The notes beneath the pieces are model-generated. The model saw only the letters and a list, made by a program, of their open reading frames with translations, did no database searches and had not been told where the DNA came from. Position numbers and translations under genes: made by a program. A DNA stretch of 64,000 nt from Bacteroidia bacterium (lineage in GTDB: Bacteria > Bacteroidota > Bacteroidia > Bacteroidales > UBA932). Positions within the stretch are counted from its first letter, which is position 1. The number at the start of each line of letters is the position of its first letter. Positions 45,742 to 53,207 of the stretch are shown here, in pieces. Where the stretch lies: positions 1-64,000 of the forward strand of contig SABC01000007.1 in assembly GCA_009929175.1 (NCBI GenBank), read 5' to 3'.

Positions 45742-47442
45742 ATGAACAAAAAGATTATCGAATGTGTCCCGAACTTTAGCGAGGGGAGGAATTTGGCGGT
45801 TATCAAACAGATAACCGATGTCATTGAAGCTGTAGAGGGTGTCAAACTTTTGAATGTAGACCCGGGTGCTGCCACTAACAGAACTGTCGTAACATTTGTG
45901 GGTGAGCCCCAATGCGTGAGTGAAGCTGCATTCCGTGCAATCAAGAAGGCATCGGAGGTGATAGATATGAGGCACCATACCGGAGAGCATCCCCGTATGG
46001 GTGCGACCGATGTCTGCCCTATGATACCAATAGCAGGGGTAACCATGGAAGAGTGTGTGGAGTATGCAAGAGCATTGGCCAAAAGGGTTGGGGATGAGTT
46101 GGGTATCCCTGTCTACTGCTACGAAAATGCAGCATTTTCCCCGGAACGTAAAAATCTTGCGAATTGCAGGCAAGGAGAGTACGAGGGGCTAGCAAAGAAG
46201 TTTGAAAAAACAGAGTGGAAACCCGATTTTGGACCATCTGTTTTTAACGCCCTTGTTGCCCAAACGGGAGCAACGGCAATTGGGGCAAGGGACTTTTTGA
46301 TTGCAATTAACTATAACCTCAATACAACCTCTACCCGCAGGGCCAATGCCATAGCTTATGACGTGAGGGAGAAGGGTCGTAAAAAAAGGGAAGGCAATCC
46401 TATAACCGGCAAAGTTGTGAAAGATGCAAACGGAAATGATGTATGGACACCAGGTTCGTTGAAGGGTTGCAAGGCAATAGGCTGGTATATTGAGGAGTAT
46501 GGGGTTGCCCAAGTCTCGATGAATGTAACGGATATCAACGCAACCCCTGTACACATAGCATTTGACGAGGTGGTTTCAAAGGCTGCTGCTCGTGGTGTAA
46601 GGGTTACAGGGAGTGAGATTGTGGGACTTGTACCTAAAAAAGTGTTGATAGATGCCGGCAAATACTTCCTTGCAAAACAGCAACGATCTGCAGGAATAGC
46701 CGAAGAGGATATTATTAAGATTGCAGTGAAATCCATGGGTCTGGACGATCTCAGGCCATTTGATCCAAAAGAAAAAGTTATTGAATACCTTATTGAGGGC
46801 GAAGGGAGTAAAAAGCTGGTGGACCTGACATGCAGAGGATTTGCCCTTGAAACCGCAAGCGAATCTACAGCTCCGGGCGGAGGTTCGGTATCGGCACTTA
46901 TGGGCTCATTGGGAGCAGCATTGGGCACAATGGTGGCAAACCTCTCTTCGCACAAACCCGGGTGGGACGACAGATGGCAATATTTTGCAGAGTGGGCTGA
47001 GAAGGGTCAAAAGATTATTGAAGAGATGCTCTACCTTGTAGATGAAGATACCAACTCTTTTAAAAGGATATTGGATGCATTTGGTTTGCCTAAGGGGAGC
47101 GAATCGGAAAAGGAGGCGCGCAGCAAAGCTATTCAGGAGGCAACCCTTTATGCTACCGAGATCCCGCTTAGGACCATGCAGGTTGCTTTTAGTGCTTTTG
47201 ACCTGGCAGAGGCAATGGTAAAAGAGGGTAACCCTAATTCCGTGTCGGATGCCGGAGTGGGAGCACTTGCCTTAAGAGCAGCTGTATTTGGCGGTTATAT
47301 GAATGTCCGGATAAACTCCTCTGACCTCAAGGACCGAGAGAAAGCAGCGATGCTTGTGAAAGAGGCACAACAAATCATGGACAAAGCAATGGAACGTGAA
47401 AGAAAGATAACTTCCCTTGTGCTTGAAACACTGGAGAAATAA
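45742..47442 (+). CDS. ftcD: Bifunctional glutamate formimidoyltransferase / formimidoyl-THF cyclodeaminase
   Basis: 566 residues with two enzymes. Residues about 1-330 form the formiminotransferase (ECVPNFSEGRNLAVIKQI, VNVDPGAATNRTVVTFVG with L for V at position two, ARDFLIAINYNLNTT). Residues about 360-566 form the cyclodeaminase helix bundle (ASESTAPGGGSVSALMGSLG, NPNSVSDAGVGALAL). It moves the formimino group of formimidoylglutamate to tetrahydrofolate and releases ammonia, yielding glutamate and methenyl-THF. This is the mammalian-type domain fusion, also found in Bacteroidetes. Last gene of the operon. Confidence 0.95.
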   Translation: MNKKIIECVPNFSEGRNLAVIKQITDVIEAVEGVKLLNVDPGAATNRTVVTFVGEPQCVSEAAFRAIKKASEVIDMRHHTGEHPRMGATDVCPMIPIAGVTMEECVEYARALAKRVGDELGIPVYCYENAAFSPERKNLANCRQGEYEGLAKKFEKTEWKPDFGPSVFNALVAQTGATAIGARDFLIAINYNLNTTSTRRANAIAYDVREKGRKKREGNPITGKVVKDANGNDVWTPGSLKGCKAIGWYIEEYGVAQVSMNVTDINATPVHIAFDEVVSKAAARGVRVTGSEIVGLVPKKVLIDAGKYFLAKQQRSAGIAEEDIIKIAVKSMGLDDLRPFDPKEKVIEYLIEGEGSKKLVDLTCRGFALETASESTAPGGGSVSALMGSLGAALGTMVANLSSHKPGWDDRWQYFAEWAEKGQKIIEEMLYLVDEDTNSFKRILDAFGLPKGSESEKEARSKAIQEATLYATEIPLRTMQVAFSAFDLAEAMVKEGNPNSVSDAGVGALALRAAVFGGYMNVRINSSDLKDREKAAMLVKEAQQIMDKAMERERKITSLVLETLEK

Positions 47443-47463
47443 TTAAGCGTAATAATTGTAAAA

Positions 47464-47497
47464 AAAAAGATGCAATCCATACGGGTTGCATCTTTTT
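47464..47497 (+). terminator. Bidirectional terminator, ftcD / nifJ
   Basis: A 12-bp stem AAAAAGATGCAA (47464-47475) / TTGCATCTTTTT (47486-47497). The A and T flanks allow it to work for both convergent genes. Confidence 0.85.
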
Positions 47498-47529
47498 GAT
47501 TACCCGGTGTTAACCGGTTTCAGTAAAGA

Positions 47530-50500
47530 CTATTGGGCAGCTGCAAGTCTCTTGTATGAATTGTAGCGCCATTTGGCAAACTCTTCGGTAAGTTTGAACA
47601 GTTCTTCGGCCTCTTGAGGGAAAGTAGCCCTGAGTGAGGTGTAGCGAACCTCTTCGTTGAGGAAGTCCTGGAACTTGGTCCAGTCGGGTTCTTTGCTGTC
47701 CAGTACAAAAGGATTTTTACCATCTGCCTCCAGGGTGGGGTTGTAGCGGTAAAGCTGCCAGTACCCGCACTCTACGGCCATCTTTTCTTCCCTTTGGGAC
47801 GCGCCCATTCCGTTCTTGAGTCCGTGGCTGATACAAGGCGCATATGCTATTATCAAAGATGGTCCGTCATACTCCTCGGCCTCTTTGAGCACTTTGAAGA
47901 GTTGGTTTTGGTTTGCTCCCATAGCGACTTGTGCTACGTATACATAGCCGTAACTCATGGCCATCATTCCAAGGTCTTTTTTGCGGATTTTTTTACCGGA
48001 TGTTGCAAATTTGGCAACAGCTCCTACAGGAGTGGATTTGGATGATTGTCCGCCGGTATTGGAGTAAACCTCGGTATCGAGTACCAATACGTTTACATTG
48101 CTGCCCGACGCAAGTACGTGGTCGAGCCCGCCGTATCCAATGTCGTATGCCCAACCATCTCCGCCAAAGATCCACTGGGAACGGGTTATGAGGTAGTCTT
48201 TAAGGACGGTGAGTTCCTTGCAGATATCGCAGTTACAGTCGGAGATAAGGGGTACCAGCTTGCCGGAAATCTCTTTTGTTTTCTCAAAGCTGCTTCTGTT
48301 TTGGAGCCATTCTGCGAACAAAACCTTCATTTCGGCTGTGCAACAGTCGCTTTCCAGTCCGTCGGCCATCAATTTGGCAACGCGGTCGCGTACCCTTTCC
48401 GATCCCATGTGCATTCCAAGGCCGTACTCGGCATTATCTTCGAACAGGGAGTTTGCCCAGGAAGGACCCTGGCCATCCTTATTGGTAGTGTATGGAGATG
48501 CAGGGAACGATCCTCCGAAAATAGAAGAACAACCTGTTGCGTTTGCAATCATCATTTTCTCTCCATATAGCTGTGTGATAGCTTTGATGTAAGGAGTTTC
48601 GCCGCAACCCGCACAGGCTCCGGAGAACTCGAACAGTGGCTGCGCAAATTGGGAGTGTTTAACACCTTTGTCCTTGGGTTGTACATTGTCTTTGTAGCCA
48701 ACCACTGAGTGCAGGTAATCGAAGTTGGGTTGTTCGTGAACCTGTGTTTCGATAGGTTTCATTACAAGTGCCTTCTCTTTTGCAGGGCATACATCGGCAC
48801 AGTTGCCGCAACCGGTACAGTCCATAGGGGTTACCTGGATAGTGAAGCTATATTCGTTGAACGGTTTGTTGCCGGGAACCCTTTTCACTCCTGCAGGTGC
48901 ACTCTTTTGCTCCTCTTCGGTCATAAGGAATGGACGGATGGCAGCGTGAGGACACACATAGGCACATTGGTTACACTGGATACAGTTTTCTTGTTGCCAT
49001 TCGGGAACATGTGTTGCAATGCCTCGTTTTTCGTAGGCGGCGGTTCCCGAAGGAATGGTGCCATCTTCGAGGTTGAGGAATGCACTTACCGGCAGGTCGT
49101 TTCCTTCCTGTGCATTGACTACATCGGCAACATTCCTTACCCAGTCCGGTGCAAGCCTGTCAAATGTAGAAGGGCGGAACTTGGCTGTGATGTTTTTCCA
49201 TTCGCAGGGTACTTCAACTTTGATAACATCAGAACCACGGTCAATGGCTTCGTTGTTCATCTTGAGGATTTTCTCTCCTTTACGCCCATATGATTTTTCG
49301 GCGGCATCTTTCATCTCGGATACTGCCTGCTCATAAGGGATTATGTTTGCAATCTTGAAGAATGCAGACTGCAGTATTGTATTGGTCCTGTTGCCAAGTC
49401 CAATCTCCTCTGCAATCATGGTTGCATTGATGATGTAAAAGTTGAGTTCTTTTTTCGCAATGGTTGCTTTAACAAAATCGGGTAGTTTTTCCAGAGTCTC
49501 CTCTTTGGTCCAAAGGGTGTTGAGCAGGAATGTGCCTCCTTTCTTGATGCCTTTTAGTACATTGTACTTGTTTAGGTAAGGAGTTACGTGGCACGCTACA
49601 AAGTCGGGATGGGATACCAGGTAGGGAGATGTGATGGGGGTGTCTCCGAAACGAAGGTGTGAGCAGGTATAACCGCCCGATTTCTTTGAGTCGTAATCGA
49701 AGTATGCCTGAACATATTTGGGAGTGGTTTCGCCAATGATCTTGATGGTGTTTTTGTTGGCACCAACTGTACCGTCGGAACCCAAACCATAGAATTTACA
49801 CTCCGAAACTCCTTTTTTGGTTACGTTAACCTCTTCTTTTACAGGAAGTGATTTAAAGCTGATGTCGTCTACGATTCCTACGGTAAAGCCGTTTTTGGGC
49901 TCCTTCATCTTGAGGTTGTCGAATACGGCAACGATGTGTGCAGGAGTAGTGTCTTTGGATGACAAGCCATAACGGCCTCCAACTATCAGGGGCATTTTGC
50001 CTCCTCTCTCGGCTATTGTGGTGTTGATGTCAATGTAAAGAGGTTCTCCAACTGCACCCGGTTCTTTTGTGCGGTCCAGGACAGCAATTTTCTTTACGCT
50101 CTTAGGAAGAACGCGGAAGAAATATTTTGCAGAGAAAGGTCTGTAGAGACGTACAACCAACAGCCCGACTTTTTCTCCGTTTGCAATTTGCATATCAACT
50201 ACTTCCCGTATTGTATCACATACAGAACCCATTGCAATAATAATGTTCTCGGCATTGGGATCTCCGTAGTAATCGTAAGGAAGGTAGTGGCGACCGGTAA
50301 GTTCGCTGATCTCTCCCATATAGCGTGCTACGATATCGGGTACTGCATCGTAGTAGGGGTTGCTGGCTTCCCTTGCCTGGAAAAAGACGTCGGGGTTTTG
50401 AGCTGTACCGCGGGTTACAGGCTTGTTGGGGTTGAGGGCACGGTTACGGAATGCCGACAGTGATTTGTCACTGATCATTTTGCGGACCTCATCCTGATCC

Positions 50501-51063
50501 AGGTCTTCAATCTTTTGTATCTCGTGTGAGGTGCGGAATCCGTCAAAGAAGTGGACGAAAGGCACACGTGACTTGAGTGTTGAGAGGTGTGCAACAGCAC
50601 CAAGGTCCAAAGCTTCCTGTACTCCGCTGGAGGCCAGCATTGCAAAACCGGTTTGCCTGGCAGCCATGACATCGGAGTGGTCCCCGAATATAGACAGGGC
50701 CTGGGCAGCCAGGGTCCTTGCCGATACGTGGAATACTGTGGGTAAGAGTTCCCCTGCAATTTTATACATATTGGGGATCATAAGTAGAAGTCCCTGGGAA
50801 GCGGTAAAAGTAGTAGCCAGTACTCCGGACTGAAGAGCTCCATGCAGCGCACCTGCGGCACCTCCCTCACTTTGCATCTCTACAACCTGTACTCTCTCTC
50901 CAAAGAGATTCTCCTTGCCAAAAGCAGACCACTCGTCCACATACTCCGCCATTGTAGAAGAGGGAGTAATTGGATATATGGCTGCAAGTTCGCTAAACAT
51001 GTATGCAACATGTGCTGCGGCGTAATTACCATCACAGGTAATGAATTTTTTTTCTTTTGCCAT
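47530..51063 (-). CDS. nifJ: Pyruvate:ferredoxin (flavodoxin) oxidoreductase
   Basis: 1177 residues from ATG 51063 (MAKEKKFITCDGNYAA), the single-chain form. Domain order: N-terminal pyrimidine-binding domain (YPITPSSTMAEYVDEW), transketolase-like domain II, gamma domain (VCHVTPYLNKY region), two [4Fe-4S] motifs in CIQCNQCAYVCPHAAIRP and CTGCGNCADVCP, and the TPP domain (FSGACAGCGETPYIKA, GGDGWAYDIGYGGLDH, TEVYSNTGGQSSKSTP). It oxidises pyruvate to acetyl-CoA and reduces ferredoxin, a central anaerobic step. The in-frame extension to 51114 is rejected. A leader with a small ORF and terminator hairpin lies upstream. Confidence 0.96.
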   Translation of the reverse strand: MAKEKKFITCDGNYAAAHVAYMFSELAAIYPITPSSTMAEYVDEWSAFGKENLFGERVQVVEMQSEGGAAGALHGALQSGVLATTFTASQGLLLMIPNMYKIAGELLPTVFHVSARTLAAQALSIFGDHSDVMAARQTGFAMLASSGVQEALDLGAVAHLSTLKSRVPFVHFFDGFRTSHEIQKIEDLDQDEVRKMISDKSLSAFRNRALNPNKPVTRGTAQNPDVFFQAREASNPYYDAVPDIVARYMGEISELTGRHYLPYDYYGDPNAENIIIAMGSVCDTIREVVDMQIANGEKVGLLVVRLYRPFSAKYFFRVLPKSVKKIAVLDRTKEPGAVGEPLYIDINTTIAERGGKMPLIVGGRYGLSSKDTTPAHIVAVFDNLKMKEPKNGFTVGIVDDISFKSLPVKEEVNVTKKGVSECKFYGLGSDGTVGANKNTIKIIGETTPKYVQAYFDYDSKKSGGYTCSHLRFGDTPITSPYLVSHPDFVACHVTPYLNKYNVLKGIKKGGTFLLNTLWTKEETLEKLPDFVKATIAKKELNFYIINATMIAEEIGLGNRTNTILQSAFFKIANIIPYEQAVSEMKDAAEKSYGRKGEKILKMNNEAIDRGSDVIKVEVPCEWKNITAKFRPSTFDRLAPDWVRNVADVVNAQEGNDLPVSAFLNLEDGTIPSGTAAYEKRGIATHVPEWQQENCIQCNQCAYVCPHAAIRPFLMTEEEQKSAPAGVKRVPGNKPFNEYSFTIQVTPMDCTGCGNCADVCPAKEKALVMKPIETQVHEQPNFDYLHSVVGYKDNVQPKDKGVKHSQFAQPLFEFSGACAGCGETPYIKAITQLYGEKMMIANATGCSSIFGGSFPASPYTTNKDGQGPSWANSLFEDNAEYGLGMHMGSERVRDRVAKLMADGLESDCCTAEMKVLFAEWLQNRSSFEKTKEISGKLVPLISDCNCDICKELTVLKDYLITRSQWIFGGDGWAYDIGYGGLDHVLASGSNVNVLVLDTEVYSNTGGQSSKSTPVGAVAKFATSGKKIRKKDLGMMAMSYGYVYVAQVAMGANQNQLFKVLKEAEEYDGPSLIIAYAPCISHGLKNGMGASQREEKMAVECGYWQLYRYNPTLEADGKNPFVLDSKEPDWTKFQDFLNEEVRYTSLRATFPQEAEELFKLTEEFAKWRYNSYKRLAAAQ

Positions 51064-51132
51064 AGCTTTTTTGTTATTGTTTGTATTGTTGATAGTTGTT
51101 ATTTGTTTAATCATAGGGATGAGCTTTGGTAT

Positions 51133-51169
51133 AAAAAAACAACACTCCGCCGATTGGAAATCTGCGGAG
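51133..51169 (-). terminator. Terminator hairpin inside the nifJ leader
   Basis: On the minus strand GCGGAG pairs with CTCCGC (plus 51145-51150 and 51164-51169), extended after one mismatch by GATT/AATC (51152-51155, 51159-51162) around a 3-base loop. It is followed by a stretch of seven U (plus A run 51133-51139). It stands between the predicted nifJ promoter and the nifJ start, so full-length nifJ mRNA from this promoter requires read-through. Confidence 0.7.
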
Positions 51170-51182
51170 ATGTCTTGCTATA

Positions 51183-51287
51183 TCACTCTACCATAAGCCA
51201 CCAAACTTTTTTGCAGGTCCCTCCATAGAACCCTGCGCACTCTGTCTCGATTTCGATCTCTTTATTTATTTGGTAGTAATTTGGCAT
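51183..51287 (-). CDS. 34-codon leader ORF upstream of nifJ
   Basis: ATG at 51287 begins a 34-residue ORF ending with TGA at 51183-51185. The start is MPNYYQINKEIEIETE, then come two Cys nine residues apart within CAGFYGGTCKK, and the end is VWWLMVE. It starts about 10 bases after the predicted transcription start and ends 13 bases before the terminator hairpin, the layout of an attenuator leader peptide. It is not strongly enriched for one amino acid (two Trp, two Cys, three Tyr), so the signal it would read is unclear. It could instead be a small protein, or chance. Confidence 0.4.
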   Translation of the reverse strand: MPNYYQINKEIEIETECAGFYGGTCKKVWWLMVE

Positions 51288-51303
51288 ATTATTTACTCTC
51301 GGC

Positions 51304-51311
51304 CAAAATTA
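51304..51311 (-). promoter_or_regulatory. nifJ promoter -7 box
   Basis: Plus-strand CAAAATTA reads TAATTTTG on the minus strand. The predicted start near 51297 gives a nifJ leader of about 235 bases that contains the small ORF and the terminator hairpin. Confidence 0.5.
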
Positions 51312-51379
51312 CAACTTTTTTTTATTATTTAAAAGGGAAATGACTAATTTTAGACATTGGTATTTTAATCTCATTGTTT

Positions 51380-52072
51380 ATGAAAATTGTTTTAAGTTTC
51401 GTGCTTTTCGTGCTATTCCACTTATCCCTTTATGCTCAGACCGGTATAGTTAAAGTAACAGAAGGTAAGGTGACAGAAGGTCAGTTTTATTTTGATAAAG
51501 TATTGGTATACGATAACTTCAAGGAGGGAAGGGTGACCTTTTCCGACGGTAATTTTTATACCGGGCCATTGAATATCAATGTGCGGACACAGTCATTGAG
51601 GATGATTTCGTCAGAAGGCGATACAATTCTCCTGAATTCCGAACCAAATGTTGTTGCAGTAAGTGCAGGTCGCGACATGTTCAGGAAAATAAACAACTAC
51701 TATCTACAGCTACTGAATATAAACAACGATGTTTACTTGGGCCTGTTAAGGAAAATGGTCATAGGCAAAGAGATGCTTGAGGGGGCTTATGGAGGGGTAT
51801 CCCAGGTTGCTTCAGTATCAAAAATGTCTTCAATCGAAGATGGAACCAGGCTGGATAAGTATTCAGGGTCAAGCCTTATGCACTATGATTACCACGAGAT
51901 GATATATCTGGTGAGAGGGAATAAAACGTATCCTGCCACCAAGAAAAACTTTATCAAATACTTCCCGAACCAAAAAAGGGAGATCAATGAATACATTAAA
52001 CAAAAAGGGTTCTCATTTGCCAATAATCACAATGTGGTTGAGCTTTTCAACTACCTGTCAATGCCTAAATGA
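51380..52072 (+). CDS. Secreted hypothetical protein, 230 residues
   Basis: A signal peptide (KIVLSFVLFVLFHLSLYAQ, cleavage after AQ) is followed by a beta-rich N-terminal part with a repeated motif (VTEGKVTEGQFYFDKVLVYD) and a helical/charged C-terminal part containing YPATKKNFIKYFPNQKR. ATG 51380 is preferred over an upstream TTG. I do not recognise a characterised family. It stands alone between divergent nifJ and convergent fabD. Function unknown. Confidence 0.65.
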   Translation: MKIVLSFVLFVLFHLSLYAQTGIVKVTEGKVTEGQFYFDKVLVYDNFKEGRVTFSDGNFYTGPLNINVRTQSLRMISSEGDTILLNSEPNVVAVSAGRDMFRKINNYYLQLLNINNDVYLGLLRKMVIGKEMLEGAYGGVSQVASVSKMSSIEDGTRLDKYSGSSLMHYDYHEMIYLVRGNKTYPATKKNFIKYFPNQKREINEYIKQKGFSFANNHNVVELFNYLSMPK

Positions 52073-52103
52073 GATCCTTTTTGTAAGTTGCCGGGCTTTA
52101 CGG

Positions 52104-52979
52104 CTATGATTTTCCGGAGGTAATGCTTTCGGGTGCAATTTTTTTGACCAGTCCTTGCAATACACTGCCTGGTCCCAGCTCAATAAACTCCCTTGCCCCG
52201 TCGTTCCACATATTCTCAACTATCTGCCTCCATCTTACAGGGGCGGTCAGTTGCTTAATGAGGTTTTCCTTGATTGTTTTGGAGTCTGTATGCTTTTGTG
52301 CATCAACATTTTGGTATATCGGACATATCGGAGTGTTGAAAGGGGTTTCATTTATTGCTTTTTCCAGTTCTTCCCTTGCCGGCTCCATAAGAGGGGAGTG
52401 GAATGCACCTCCGACTGCCAGAGGAAGAGCCCTTTTTGCTCCGGCTGCTTTTAGCTGTTCACAAGCTTCTTGTATTGCACCGGTCTCGCCGGAAATTACC
52501 AATTGGCCTGTACAATTGTAATTTGCGGGAACAACCACCCCTTTTATCTGGTTGCAGATATCCTCAACTATAGAATCTTCAATACCAAGAACGGCGGCCA
52601 TTGTGGAGGGTTTGGCCTCACATGCTTTTTGCATAGCCTGTGCCCTTGCAGAGACAAGCCTTAGGCCATCTTCGAAGCTCATGGCTCCGGCTGCCACCAA
52701 TGCGCTGAACTCTCCCAGGGAGTGCCCGGCAACCATTTGAGGGTCGAAATTGTCTATACATCTAGAAAGGATGACAGAGTGGAGGAATATTGCAGGTTGT
52801 GTTACGTTGGTTTGCTTTAGTTGTTCGTCGGTTCCTTCGAACATTATGTCGGTTATGCGAAAGCCCAGGATTTCATTTGCTTTCTCGAACATCTCTTTGG
52901 CGTGTGGGTAATTGTTGTAAAGATCCTTGCCCATGCCACTGAATTGTGCCCCCTGTCCGGGGAAAACGAATGCTTTCAT
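52104..52979 (-). CDS. fabD: Malonyl-CoA:ACP transacylase
   Basis: 291 residues. FPGQGAQFSGMGKDLY at the N-terminus, the nucleophile elbow GHSLGEFSAL (Ser87), QAMQKACEAKPSTMAAVLG and the catalytic His in GGAFHSPLMEPA identify FabD. It loads malonyl groups on acyl carrier protein for fatty-acid synthesis. The promoter -7 box TATCTTTG lies 23 bases upstream. Confidence 0.95.
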   Translation of the reverse strand: MKAFVFPGQGAQFSGMGKDLYNNYPHAKEMFEKANEILGFRITDIMFEGTDEQLKQTNVTQPAIFLHSVILSRCIDNFDPQMVAGHSLGEFSALVAAGAMSFEDGLRLVSARAQAMQKACEAKPSTMAAVLGIEDSIVEDICNQIKGVVVPANYNCTGQLVISGETGAIQEACEQLKAAGAKRALPLAVGGAFHSPLMEPAREELEKAINETPFNTPICPIYQNVDAQKHTDSKTIKENLIKQLTAPVRWRQIVENMWNDGAREFIELGPGSVLQGLVKKIAPESITSGKS

Positions 52980-53001
52980 TTTTTCCTTTTTTTATGAGCA
53001 G

Positions 53002-53043
53002 CAAAGATACATTTTTCCATGAATTATAAAATATCTATATTTG
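53002..53043. promoter_or_regulatory. Divergent promoters, fabD / tRNA-Arg
   Basis: Minus strand: TATCTTTG -7 box (plus CAAAGATA, 53002-53009) for fabD. Plus strand: TATATTTG at 53036-53043, about 10 bases before the tRNA 5' end. Confidence 0.6.
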
Positions 53044-53052
53044 TACCCCATT

Positions 53053-53126
53053 GGCCTCGTAGTTCAGCTGAATAGAACGTCAGATTCCGGTTCTGAAGGT
53101 CGGGGGTTTGAATCCCTCCGGGGTCA
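53053..53126 (+). tRNA. tRNA-Arg (anticodon CCG)
   Basis: 74 bases. The acceptor stem GGCCTCG (53053-53059) pairs with CGGGGTC (53119-53125) with two G-U pairs; discriminator A. The D arm GTTC/GAAC, the anticodon stem TCAGA/TCTGA with loop TTCCGGT (anticodon CCG) and the T loop TTTGAAT are all present. CCA is not encoded. It reads CGG arginine codons. Confidence 0.92.
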
Positions 53127-53132
53127 CAAAAC

Positions 53133-53167
53133 AAAAAGAGACAGCCCTTTGGGCCGTCTCTTTTTTA
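53133..53167 (+). terminator. Terminator, tRNA-Arg / carboxylase (bidirectional)
   Basis: AAAAAGAGAC-A-GCCC (53133-53147) pairs with GGGC-C-GTCTCTTTTT (53151-53165) with one internal mismatch and a TTT loop. A and T tracts on both sides. Confidence 0.82.
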
Positions 53168-53207
53168 TTTTTAAGGGAATCCGATACCGGAATCCCATAT
53201 ATGCAGG

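Noticed and set aside
51128-51287. tRNA- or T-box-like regulation of nifJ
   Set aside because: No T-box core motif seen in the leader; a small ORF plus terminator explains the layout better.
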